DNA of 64,000 bases from Oxytricha trifallax (lineage: Eukaryota > Ciliophora > Spirotrichea > Sporadotrichida > Oxytrichidae): the NCBI GenBank assembly GCA_000711775.1, contig ARYC01000261.1, positions 88,460 through 152,459 of the forward strand, read 5' to 3'. The notes beneath the pieces were generated by a model, which worked only from the letters and a program-made list of their open reading frames with translations, made no database searches and was not told where the DNA came from. Each line of letters starts with the position of its first letter. The stretch's first letter is position 1. This document shows, in pieces, positions 13,085 to 24,349 of this stretch. The position numbers were made by a program, and so were the translations under genes.

Positions 13085-14185
13085 GATAAGAAATCTATGG
13101 ACAACCTATAAACTTTACCTACAAAAAAAATATAGTTTTTAGGGTATTTTGTAAATTAATTATAGAAAAATGCCACATTTAAGTCAATGTTTGGAGTAGT
13201 AGCATCAATGATATATATTTATTATAATTTTATTTGCTATTATTCAGACTAGTCATTCTAATTTTCTTGAGTATTTATAATATCATTTTTGATTAATATA
13301 ATAGAATTTCTTAGTATAAATTAATAATCAATGCTTATTCTTAAATATTTTTTCTTGATAAAATAGCTAATAAATGTGATTAATAAGAAATCTACGATAA
13401 CAAACACTCGCTTTGTTAGAAATTTAGCTCTTGATAAAACCATGTACCACTTAGATTAAAAATATTAAAAATAATAAATATTATTGTATTATTTTTATAA
13501 GATCAATCTAATTTTGACATAGCGTATAGACTCTTAGTAATTTTATAATTAATTTTTGAAAATATTTTTTTTATATATTTATAGCAATAATTTCTATAAT
13601 ATAAGAAGAAACGAAAGTCTAAAAGATATCGATTATATGAAACTTACTTCTCTGTGAGTTTCTAATAAATAGAATTTGAATGGTAAAACGAAGGCAAAAA
13701 TATGCTGAAACGGTTAGCGGATACAACTTTACTAATATTATTTTATTAGTAGATTTTTTGAATGATAAAAAAGGGAAAATTATTATGATATTCATTAAAT
13801 TTAATCTATAAGTATAATATAGATATACTATAATTTATGGATTTAAACTGCATCAAATCTTTTGTCTAAAAAATATATCTAGATAAGTATAATCAAAAAC
13901 AATTATGTGTTCTTTTCCAATATATAAAATTGCTCTAAAATCAGAAATAATAAAGAATATAATAATTTATTTTTTTTAAATTGTTTATTTATCAAGAGTA
14001 AGATATGTTATAAAAATTTTATGCATAAAGAAAACATTTTTAAGGCTTTATTCCGTATTAATTAATAAATAAATATATACTAAATGTGATCAAAGTAGAT
14101 TTAAGGGAGAAATTTTACAAGCTTCTTAATTAGGAATATATGAGAACTATCAATTTATAAACCCCAAGTTTACGATTAAAGTGTG
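13085..14185 (+). pseudogene. P1: partial copy of the two-membrane-segment protein family
   Basis: Fragments, in order, match the N-terminal two thirds of the family: IYGQPINFTYKKN then ATFKSMFGVVASMIY (13099-13220, joined by removing an IES), a segment like ITNSRYVRNLALDKT (13385-13445), QSNFDIAYRLL (about 13505-13535), and KCDQSRFKGEILQASQLGIYENY (about 14085-14160). No copy of the C-terminal TGGF segment or Q/N tail follows before the T2 element at 14190. P2 starts again from the N-terminus 1.3 kb further on with closely similar DNA, so P1 and P2 are a tandem duplication and P1 is truncated. Alternatively, P1 segments could be used as alternative MDSs for P2. Confidence 0.55.
13132..13171. 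other. IES in P1, pointer AAAAAT
   Basis: AAAAAT lies at 13126-13131 and 13166-13171. Removing 40 bp gives NFTYKKNATFKSMFG. Confidence 0.65.
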
Positions 14186-14189
14186 GTAT

Positions 14190-14645
14190 AAATGTTTGAG
14201 GGGGGGGGGAAGTTTCCTTCCCCAAAATTTTATATGCACCCAAGGGGAGAAGTTTCCTGCCCCCTTCGTAAGGTTCCTGCCCCATACATAAAAATATGTA
14301 ATTTTTATAATTTTCAAATAATCTTTATCATCAATTATAATATAGTTATTTTTAATTTATCTTCAATTATCATTTCTACCTTGATAATGAATTTACATTT
14401 TAATGAAAATCACATTAATTATTAATAAAAAACAATTATTTTAGCCTTGTTTATAATATATAATTTGATAAAGAATAATTATGTACCTTGAAAATTATAT
14501 ATTAATAAAAGTTGTTTAGGACATGGTTATGGTAATTGAAATTGAAATTTATTTATTTCTAGTATATTTTTGCCGAGCATTAAAAAATTAATGTTGGGGG
14601 CATGAAACTGTTTTGAGGCAGGAAACTTCCCCACTCCATGTTTTA
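14190..14645. mobile_element. T2 foldback element (copy 1)
   Basis: It begins with a run of G followed by GAAGTTTCCTTCCCC and repeats of the theme (AAGTTTCCTGCCCC, AAGGTTCCTGCCCC). It ends with the complement, GGCAGGAAACTTCCCC, at about 14616-14632. About 340 bp of AT-rich DNA lies between. The apparent plus-strand ORF across its left end is a by-product of the C/G-rich arm. Confidence 0.75.
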
Positions 14646-14649
14646 TACT

Positions 14650-15465
14650 TATAAAATATTGAACAAAAAATTAATAATTACAATTTTGGAAAAACACTAT
14701 TTTAAAGTGCATCATCAAGAATCCCTTAATATAAAAATTTTAAATAATAATTAAAATTAAAAATACAAAGACTTAATTATTAAATTTAATGATTATTTGT
14801 TTACTTTCTAGACACCATAATTTAAATATACTTATTTTTATCTTTATTAAAGAATTGAATACAATTCATTATTAATTCATTAAAATAAATCTATTGATTA
14901 GGTATAGCTTTTTTAATTTTTTATCAAAATCTAAAATATTTTAATTAAACTTTAGTTGGAAAAATGAAATTTTTTCTTATAAATTTAAAATTAATCATCT
15001 TATTTAACCCTTGATAAGAGAAAATTTTATTAAATTTTAACTTTTTTGAAAATTAAAAATATGATTAAAAGTAAATATTTGCGATAAATATTTAAGTTCA
15101 TATTCTATTTCAAAATATTTATAAATTTAAATCTAATTCTATCAATTTATAGATTTTTATATTATTTATATTCATACCATATAGTATCACAAAAAATGAA
15201 TTGAATATTAAATAAGGACAAACGTAATAATCTGATTTAAGTATAAAATAGTTTTTATTTATTTAGATCAGCTCAGAATTATTAACAAATAAATAAAATA
15301 ACCTTAATAAATGTCTTAATCACAAAGTATATCATATAAGAAACACTCTCATCCATGCAATAGAAAGTTTAAGTCATTCTTATTTAAATTATGAATCAAT
15401 TTATAGAGTTAATATAGAGAATATATTATTTTTATTTTTTAATAATTAAATTAAATATATAGAAT
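14650..15465. other. Spacer/IES-like DNA between P1 and P2
   Basis: AT-rich. No coding segment or repeat family seen. Confidence 0.35.
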
Positions 15466-15516
15466 TCTTGAGATGATAAGACTCATATGGGCATCCCATA
15501 AACTTTACATACAAGA

Positions 15517-15537
15517 TATTATTAATATTTATTAAGA
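15517..15537. other. IES in P2, pointer AAGA, 21 bp
   Basis: AAGA lies at 15513-15516 and 15534-15537. Removal gives NFTYKKNDTFKSML. It sits at the same protein position as the P1 IES. Confidence 0.6.
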
Positions 15538-16259
15538 AAAACGACACTTTCAAATCTATGCTGGGAGGAGTAGCTACAATGATATTCAGACTGGGTATCT
15601 TTGTATTAATTATTTATAAATTTTTTATAATTATAATTCAAAATAATTATTTATATTCCTGATAATTGAGCTAATTAATGTCATAAATAAGAAGTCTACC
15701 ATTACAAACTCCCGTTATGTTAGAAATTTAGCACTTGATAAAACTGTTTACCATCTAGATTTTTTTTTAAAAAATTTGAAAAATGAATAATTATGAATTA
15801 TTTTTAAGATTAGTCTAACTTTGACATAGCTTATAGACTCTTAGTAATAATAATGAAATTAATAGTTTTCACAATTTATTATTGTTATTATTATTTCAGC
15901 AAGTTAATATTAAAATTTACATTAATATTAGTAAGAAATCAAAGCCTTCAAAACATAGACCATGATATGTATTTCTAAGTGCATCTATTACAGCTCGAAT
16001 TTGAATGGATAAATAATGGGAGAGACTATGTTGAAACTTCACATCACTTTGACTTTGCTAAATGAATTTTTTAGCAACATTTTTTTTAAAACCTTAATCA
16101 TTAATAGAATTAACATGAATTAAAATAAATGTGATGAGACTAGATTCGCTGGTGAAATTCAATAAGCTTCTTAACTGGGAATTTTTGAAAATTATAACTG
16201 CCCTAAAAATCTAAGTTTGCATTTAGTGGGTAGTTACAATTCAAATAGTGCTAAAATGG

Positions 16260-17440
16260 GATATTTTTCTCTTGGAAAGTGCACCCAATAAAATCTTTGT
16301 ATATTTGTTTAATTTATTTATTATTTTTAATCTTGACTAAAAAGGAATAAAAAAGAAATGTGCAAGTGAATCAATATTTATTCTATATTATATTATATTA
16401 TATTATATTATTATATTATATTATATATATATTTATATTATATTATATTATATTATATAATTTTAATGAAAAAGATATCTACGATGCTTTGGATTAAGTA
16501 GAGATACTTGTTACTGTACTTACATCCTATATTGATGTGAATGATGTGTCACCGGATCCAAGGAAAAACATTATCAAGATATTATACTCTACAGTTTCAT
16601 ATATAAATGAATGATAAAAAATAAGAATTAGAAAAACTGATTATATAATTTATTCTCAGCTATTTTTTTCTGAATTAGAAATAGTTAGTATAAGAACTTT
16701 TTCCTAACGCTTTAAATTTATCTATTTTAATAAGTTTCCACAACTGAATAGCAAAGCAACGTATATAACTATTACATATACATTTTTTTTAAAAAAAATA
16801 GTGATTAAATTGAATCTATTAATTATACAAGATCAGTTAAAATTATGCAATTCTGTAAGACTCATCTTTTTTATATTAAGTAATTTAAATGATAGTTATT
16901 TATTAAAAATTAGTATTTAATTCTTAAAAATTACTCAAAATATAATAAAAATAAGACTCAAGTCTGCAAAAAGAGGTCAACCAAAACAATTTGACCTACT
17001 ATGATGTCAGAAATGATGATAAATATTTAAGAAGATATGTTAAAAGCGAAAACAATTTTTATGCATAATTTAAAAAATTAATAGTAAATAGTAATTATAA
17101 TAATTTTGTTTTTGGAATGAATTTTCTACTTGATGACAGTGTATATTTAAATATCAATTAAATATAATTAATAAAGAGATTTTTTATAAATATATCCAAA
17201 TATATCAATTAAAAATTTTGATGTAATATAAATTTTTGAAAATGAGACATTTTCTAATTTAGTACATTAAATACCTTATTTTAATAAATATATAACTTTT
17301 AAATAGTTTATAAGAACTTATCTTAATAAAGTATAGTAAAATATAATTAATGTCAATAACTTTTAACTAGATGATTTAAAATTTCCATTGACATACCCAT
17401 TGTTATAATAATTAAAACTAATTATATATAATAAAACTGT
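16260..17440. other. Long IES or spacer inside P2
   Basis: AT-rich; includes the TATTA repeat at 16386-16457. No protein block recognised. Confidence 0.35.
16386..16457. repeat. (TATTA)n microsatellite
   Basis: Tandem TATTA units interrupted by a short TA run near 16425. Confidence 0.9.
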
Positions 17441-18439
17441 ATAAACGATGTCTCGTGAAGTTCACACGATAGCAGATGCTCTTGCAAATACAGGAGGGTT
17501 TATGGGCATATTTTTCACAATTATTTCACTACTTGTATCTTCTCTTCAGGAAAACTTATCACAGATTTTAAAGCAATAATAGTATGAATATAATTTATTT
17601 TCATTTTTTATAAACTTGTTTTACTAATCTCTCATTAAAAATCTTTATTCTTACGATTAAAGAGAATTCTTAATTTAATGAACTTTTTATAATTTGAGAG
17701 TTCAAAGAAGCCAAAGAGATTAGCTTATAAAATAAATAATTAAATATTAATATTTATTTAATGATAAAATACTAAATTTATATTTAAATTTTCAAATTAA
17801 TCTATGATTATTTTGAATTTATAAAGTTTATTTTAAATTAGCTTAGAGAAAAAAAATAAAGTTATAAAACTCAATAGAAATGGTTAAGGCATTCAGGAAA
17901 ACACTCCCAATCAAATTAACAATGAATAAACAGACTAATTCCAATATAAATTTTTATACCTTAATAATATGTATCTAGTTTTATTATATATATAATTGTA
18001 AAAACTTAGTTTTATTTAAAATGCAATCTATAAGCTAATCATAAGGAAATATTTTGCAGTGAAGTATCATATTTGGAAAGCCCTAAAAAGATAAAGAAGC
18101 TAATAAATCCAACTCAAACCCTATATTTGATACTCTCTATTCATAGATAAAATCAAGAAAGAAACTTGTATATTCATGTGTATATAATTACATATAAGTA
18201 TTGATAAATTTATCATATTATTCAGTTAGAGATTTTATAAGAAATTAACTATTCTGCTTATGCTTTAAAAGAACGAAGCAAGATAGAATAAAAGAGTAGT
18301 TATATAGAAAAGCTATAGATAAACTGCAAGAAAACTTTGAAATTAAAAATATTTTCAAACAAATTAACATGACTCAATTCCTTGCAAAAATATTCATTTA
18401 TAATTCCATATATTGACAAAGATGAAAGATTTGGATTTA

Positions 18440-18675
18440 TAAACAATCAAATTAAAACTGATTAAAATCGGCGTAAATTTATGTATTTGAGCTAATTATC
18501 AAAATTATTAGATCGATTAATTGTCCTTATAAAATAATCCTAAAATTTTATGTACTTTTGATTTTAGCCTAATTATAATTAATTTTAGCCAAAATTAATT
18601 AATTTGAATTTAATCGTCATTAACTGCAAATCTCAAGTATTTATTGATTCAATGGGTTTTATAAGTATCAAAGAT
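18440..18675. mobile_element. T4 element, degenerate copy
   Basis: The central blocks ATTAATTGTCCTTATAAAA (18513-18534) and GATTTTAGCC (18562-18571), and the right end ATTGATTCAATGGGTTTTATA, match the T4 copies at 20642 and 30459. The left end has lost its C4 motif. Confidence 0.6.
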
Positions 18676-19104
18676 CCCTCATCCCATATTTCAAGTAAAA
18701 TCTTATAAGTTTAAAAGATGAAAATATGTAAAATAATGAGGAAGAATAAGACACTTCATTAAATATTTTGAAAAAGAACGAAAGCTAAGAAAATAAATCA
18801 TAATAAATTTTGGGGCATTAGAGTTAAGAGAAATTTTAAAATTGGAACAAGCTCACAAAATTAAATATTGATAATTATAAGTAAATCTCAATATATGATT
18901 CTTTTTATAAATTGCAAAGAAAGAAACTGAGACAGTATTTATTGTTAACAGTAAAATAGAAGAACAATGACAAAATTAATGAAAGAATTATCAAGAATAT
19001 TATATTAGTTTATTAGGTATTCCCCATGTTAGATTGAGTTAATTGAAGTTATCAAGTGAAATTACAAGGAATAATATATCAGGAGAAATAGGATTAGTGA
19101 AAAT

Positions 19105-19290
19105 TTTCACTCTTTCTTCATTAATGCGAACCACTATAAGTTCAGTTTAATAAAATACTATATCGGCTCTCTGTTACACACTTAGGTTGGTGAAAGCGAG
19201 GTAGTTGATTTGAGTTATTTTGCCTTCACTGCTTACACAACTAATTGCCACAAAAATAACCATGATAAGAACGACTAGTGACATGATAAA
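19105..19290 (+). other. Isolated coding-like block, unassigned
   Basis: A locally GC-richer stretch that reads openly on the plus strand (YYIGSLLHTQVGESEVVDLS, then YFAFTAYTTNCHKN) before a TGA. It looks like protein-coding DNA but does not match the OYE, P or W families. It could be a P2 tail segment or a single MDS from another gene. Confidence 0.3.
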
Positions 19291-19439
19291 TTAATATAAA
19301 AAATTCATTAGCAACCACATTATATTTAGCAATAATTTTAATTTAAAGAATCTAGACTTAACAATTATTAAACAAAAATCTGAATTGGCTTCTAAACTCA
19401 AAGATAACCTATTCACGAATCTAAAACTAAGTAATAGTA

Positions 19440-20640
19440 GTTTGAGATAAGAGTAGAGTAGCTATATTGATTTAAATTTTTTATTATTTGGGATTCCTTA
19501 ATATTAACAAAATCATAAATATGAATGATAGTGTTAGCACATTAAAAATACAAAAATCTTTATAAATATATAATGGAATACTATCATAATTTTTCATCAA
19601 TTTAATATTTTGCTATTTTGCCATAATTAAAATGATCAGAATTAATATTAGTTTTAGTATTTGCATAAGCAAGTTAATAAATCTATAGTACGATCAATTT
19701 TGCACTCTCTTCTTTATGAAATCTTAATTAAAATCAGTTATCTTTAAAACATTCAATAAACAATGGTTTTGAGATTTAAATTTAACAACTTGTAAACTAT
19801 GAGAAAAAATAGTCTCAACAAGAATTAAAGCTTTAGAAACATATAAGATCCAGCAGATTTTCACATCCAAATTCATGACTAAAAATAAGAGATTGAAGAA
19901 TAAAAGAATGCTTATCTATCAATTGATAAAAAAATTTTATAAAATTATATTATATTTTTATGGAAATTGATCATTCCTCATTAGAATCGAATATTTATGG
20001 AATATCAAATAATGATCAATTTAGATCTATAAGAAAAAATTCAAAACATATTTCCAGATAATTTTTTAATTTAATTCTTTCTATAAATAAAAATTATGCT
20101 AACTTTTTATATAATTACTATCTACCAGATTCTTTAATTATATTAACTCTTTTAAGTTCTTTATTAATAATTAACAAATATATTAATTGGAAAATTATTA
20201 ATGCTAAATTTTTATAAAAAATATTAAACCAAAGCTTATATAATAATCATAGAGCATTTTATTTTAAAAAAAATACTTCTTTAACTATAATTGAATTAAA
20301 TTATCATAAATAATCATTATAACTTGCCATTTATAAGTATATTTTATTTTTTAATATGATTGATTTCTATCTTGAGCCAATTAATTAATTGATAAAGTTC
20401 TTTTTTAAATCATGCAAACTTTATTATAAGAGAAAAATTAATAATTAAATTGTATATTTAAAAAAAACATTGCATTAAATCTATAGAAGACATTATCGAA
20501 AAAAGCAAATCTGGTAAGACAACTGCTATTTATTAATCTTAAGATTAATTGTTTTACGGAAGAAATCAAGACAATATTAATCGAAAATATCTTAATTAGA
20601 TATATTTAATTTGGTTCTATAAAACTTAGTTTGAATAAAT
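19440..20640. other. AT-rich spacer
   Basis: No coding block or repeat recognised. Confidence 0.35.
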
Positions 20641-20641
20641 T

Positions 20642-20908
20642 TTAAAACCTCATAGATCAATTAATACACGAAGATTGGGGTTAAGAACAATTAAATTAAG
20701 AATTAATTATTATTGGCGTATAATTATAATGTTTGGGCTAATTATTAAAATTATAGCCTCGATTAATTGTCCTTATAAAATAATCCAATCAGGCTGTGTA
20801 AATTTGATTTTAGCCTGATTATTTATATTATCAGCCAATAATAATTAATTTTTAATTTAATTTTTCTAAACTCCTTTCCTAGCTTCTTAATTGATCTAAG
20901 GGGTTTTA
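20642..20908. mobile_element. T4 short inverted-repeat element (copy 1)
   Basis: Ends are AAAACCTCATAGATCAATTAA and TTAATTGATCTAAGGGGTTTTA. The interior, TTGGGCTAATTATT, ATTAATTGTCCTTATAAAA, matches the copy at 30459-30725 in inverted orientation. No coding capacity. The C4A4-like ends resemble the telomere motif used by TBE elements, but the rest does not. Confidence 0.75.
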
Positions 20909-20909
20909 T

Positions 20910-21345
20910 CAAAATTCTAAATAATAAAATCTGAAATACATTCTTATCATTTTCATAAAGTAATAAGATTAGAAGTTGTATGTGACAAATTATTTATTAA
21001 GAGAAAACTCCTCAAGAATAAATTACTTTTCTATTCCATACTTTACCTTAATTTAATAAATATATATTATTATATGAAGCAACGATCCAACTGCTTTGAA
21101 ATGAAGTCTCTTATTTTTTTTATGTAATAGAGTTCACTATTAAAGTGACTTTTATAGGAAAAATATATTATCTTTTCTACTTTCTTGTATTTGTATTAAT
21201 CTCATACTTTGTAAATTTATAAACACTTACATATTTTACATCTTACATATACACCTGAAAGGTAAAACTATTTTCCACCTATAAACTATAATAGAGTTAA
21301 CAATTATTTTGCCAATACTAAGAATTATAGAGTAATCAGTAAGAA
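20910..21345. other. AT-rich spacer
   Basis: Nothing recognised. Confidence 0.35.
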
Positions 21346-21346
21346 A

Positions 21347-22524
21347 TTAGTAAAGATACAAAAATTTAGGAAGTTGTATAATTCTTAATACAAAATATGA
21401 TTATTCATATATTATCTTAATTATGATTTTTAATGAAAATGAACAAAATTTAATTAATTATTAGGCGTAGGCTACCGAGTAAAAAAACGCGATTCATCGG
21501 TAGCCTACGCTTTAAAAATTCATGAATCCTAAATTCATTTATTAAAAATAATTATTATATCAACTTTCATATTTTGTGACTTTATATTTCAGATATTTGT
21601 AATTATATTTTATATTATTTGTTTTAAACTTTTAAATGTTGAATTGCTAATGATATTTCAACAATGACCCACTTTGTTCTTGATTATATTTTTATATTGC
21701 ATTTTCAAAATCTTTTTCTAATATTTTTTCAATGTTAAATTGAGTAAATTATTATTGATATTTTGTATTTTATGCATGATAATTTAAGTGACTTTTTTAT
21801 AATTTCAAATATTTCATCTATTTTATAAAATTATTATTTTCTGTTTTCAGTATTTCTTAATTATGAAATTTAATTTCAATTATTCTGATCTAAAAAATTG
21901 AATCCTGATTTTCAGTATATTTATTTAATTTATATATAAAAATGTAAAAATTAATTTATGATTTTAAATATATTTTTGACATCAGAAAAGTTCAAAACAA
22001 AAGTTTGAAAATTAAATAAATCAAAGTAAGTTTAAATAGATCTGTTCTAGAGTATTATAAAGTGAAGAATTAAAATTAAACAATTTTTAATGATGATAGA
22101 AAATTTGCGAATGAAATATAAAATTTTATAAAATTTAATTAATTTGCGAAAGTTAACTATAGATATTAATATTTATTTTCAGAACAATAGTATTTCTAAG
22201 ATGTCAATTTATCTATTAATAATTTTTCACAAAGAAAACTTAAATTTTTTTTATATGTAAATTATTGATAGTTTGTATAGATTAAATTAAAATAAATAAA
22301 CTTACTTTTAATCAAAACCTTTGATTGAATAAATGAATTTAGGATTCATGAATTTTTAAAGCGTAGGCTACCGATGAATCGCGTTTTTTTACTCGGTAGC
22401 CTACGCTTAATAATTAATTAAATTTTGTTCATTTTCATTAAAAATCATAATTAAGATAATATATGAATAATCATATTTTGTATTAAGAATTATACAACTT
22501 CCTAAATTTTTGTATCTTTACTAA
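21347..22524. mobile_element. T5 foldback element with hairpin-bearing arms
   Basis: Two inverted arms of about 197 bp (21347-21543 and 22329-22524) are nearly identical and separated by about 785 bp of AT-rich unique DNA without a visible protein. Each arm carries an inner hairpin (21465-21510 and 22361-22406) with stem GCGTAGGCTACCGA and a loop containing CGCGATTC. Near identity of the arms suggests recent formation or insertion. Lying between P2 and P3, it would be expected to be eliminated with intergenic germline DNA (inference). Confidence 0.8.
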
Positions 22525-22529
22525 ATAGT

Positions 22530-23860
22530 AATAATTTAAATAGTCAGATATTAAAATATTATGAATACGAGTGTAAGAAAGTCTTCAATTTTTTTAAACT
22601 AAGAGTTTATAAGTGGAAAATTAAATATAATTTATTAATGGGTTGAGAACAAATAAAGTCTATTATAATTTATCTTATAAAGCTATAAGGAGGAAAAAAT
22701 TTCCCATTTATACGAATTTATATTTTATAGTTTACCAAGGCTCTAATTAATATTTAATTTTAAATCTTATTTTTTTCATTACTTATCAATGATGGTAGGG
22801 CTTTTCAAGTCTAGAACAATTACGGAGTCATAATTTAAAACCAGAATTTGTATAACTTATAAGACCAAGATTATTGAAGTATTTTATAAAGCATTTTTTA
22901 AAAAAATAATGACTTTTAGATTTTGAACATAAGAAATAGAGTTTTATGAATTCTCCGATTCAATCTATCAAACATTCTTACCCAACATATCAATAATACT
23001 CAGATGATGAGATGAACACTATTGATATCAATTATTAATTTTAATTAGAAATTAATATACTTTTATATGGAGTATTTAGAATTATAATTTTGATAAGATC
23101 ATTAAAGAAGAACAATTTATTAAGTAATCCAACTATAATCCTAAGAATCATTGATAACTTAATAATATCAAATTAACTTCATATTTTTATAAACTACACT
23201 AATTTATTATGAAATTTCTTATTTAAGAATAAAATTTATTCGGGTTAACATGAATTATTTCTAATTAAATCAAAATAATATCGAAAAATAAAGTAGTTTT
23301 TCATCATTAATGAATGTAAGGTATATATAGTTGGGATCTTATTAGGTTAGTAGAGAAAACGAAGGTTGTAAGTGAATCTAATAAAATACAATAAATATTA
23401 GTTTAAATAAATAGAAACGAATTTAGGGTATCCTTTGGGCTTTAATGCTGAATTAAGCCAAGAACGTTTCATTATAGAATATGTCTATATTTGCATGTTA
23501 TTTTCACTTTTTTAAAATTTTTTGTCTTTATCGTTATTGTCTTCGTCAATTTTTGATTGCATTAAAAAAGGAAAAAAATTGTTGAATTACATATTATTAA
23601 ATTATTTAATCCTGTGCGGAAAATTACATATTAAAAATACTAAACTTAATTTTTTTCTTGTCTTCTTCAAATTTTAAATAAAATCCTAGTCTATTAATTT
23701 AATTTTTAACTTAATAAACATGTTAATATTAAATGATATGATATAATTAAAAATGGAGAAATAGCATAAATTATAAAGTATAAGAAAAAAATCAATCATT
23801 AAAAATTGTTTTAATATATTTAATTTTAAAATTGTCTCTTTAATTGTATTATTTACCTTA
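22530..23860. other. AT-rich spacer
   Basis: No coding segment recognised; the apparent 62-aa minus-strand frame at 23686-23874 has low-complexity AT-rich composition. Confidence 0.35.
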
Positions 23861-23861
23861 T

Positions 23862-24035
23862 AAGAACTTCCCATGAGGCAACTGGGTGAAGGTGCACGGT
23901 GTGAAACTAGTCGAAGTAAGGGGTAAAAATCCCCGGAAGAGAGGAAACTGGATCGCCATAAGTCAAAGTATGAATATCTAATTGTATATTTGGCTGGCTT
24001 AAGCCCCAGAATTAATTCCGTACAGCTTTAAATAA
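23862..24035. other. GC-richer island, possible structured RNA gene or fragment
   Basis: A sharp rise in GC inside very AT-rich DNA, with a perfect stem GGGGTAAAAATCCCC at 23919-23933 and other G/C-rich short motifs (GGTGCACGG, GGAAGAGAGGAAACTGG, CTTAAGCCCCAG). Neither strand gives a convincing protein. I compared it mentally with 5S, SRP, RNase P, spliceosomal RNAs and group II domain V and could not match it. Confidence 0.3.
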
Positions 24036-24349
24036 TAATAATAATCGTATTATTCAGAATCAAAGATTGAAAAGAATAGTAAATAAATATATTTTATTCT
24101 TTAATTAATATTTTGTAGATTTTAAGTGATATTCTAGACCGATTATTTAAAACACATTTATAGATACTTAATAACTACATTATATTCTAAAAATACCTAC
24201 TAAAATAATCTTATATTCAGCATAAAAATGATAACTGAAAAGGGAAAAATACCTTGTCAGAAGAAAAGTAAATCATTCTAATCAATTAGTTTTTAATCTA
24301 TAATAAATTAAAATTTTAGTATATAAAAAATATTACTATATAAATAATA

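Larger units (their letters stand above)
15480..18430 (+). pseudogene. P2: second copy of the two-membrane-segment family, probably incomplete
   Basis: Blocks in family order: SYGHPINFTYKKNDTFKSMLGG VATMIFRLGIFVLI (15484-15620), KKSTITNSRYVRNLALDKTVYHLD (15690-15763), QSNFDIAYRLL (about 15806-15845), a block near 15920-16060, KCDETRFAGEIQQASQLGIFENYNC (16126-16205), then the second membrane region REVHTIADALANTGGF followed by GIFFTIISLLVSSLQENL (17446-17580), EVSYLESPKKIKKL (about 18060-18105), and the basic segment FKRTKQDRIKEQLYRKA..NFEIKNIFKQINMTQFLAKIF (18258-18410). No Q/N tail with a convincing stop was found. Several gaps lack a pointer I could identify, so this may be a decayed copy or one with MDSs elsewhere. 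Confidence 0.55.

Noticed and set aside
14192-14425. 77-aa plus-strand ORF
   Set aside because: It lies in the G/C arm and AT-rich centre of a T2 element.
23862-24035. rRNA, SRP, RNase P or group II intron fragment
   Set aside because: Short look-alike words only; none of the conserved cores of those RNAs could be aligned by eye, so it is left as unknown.
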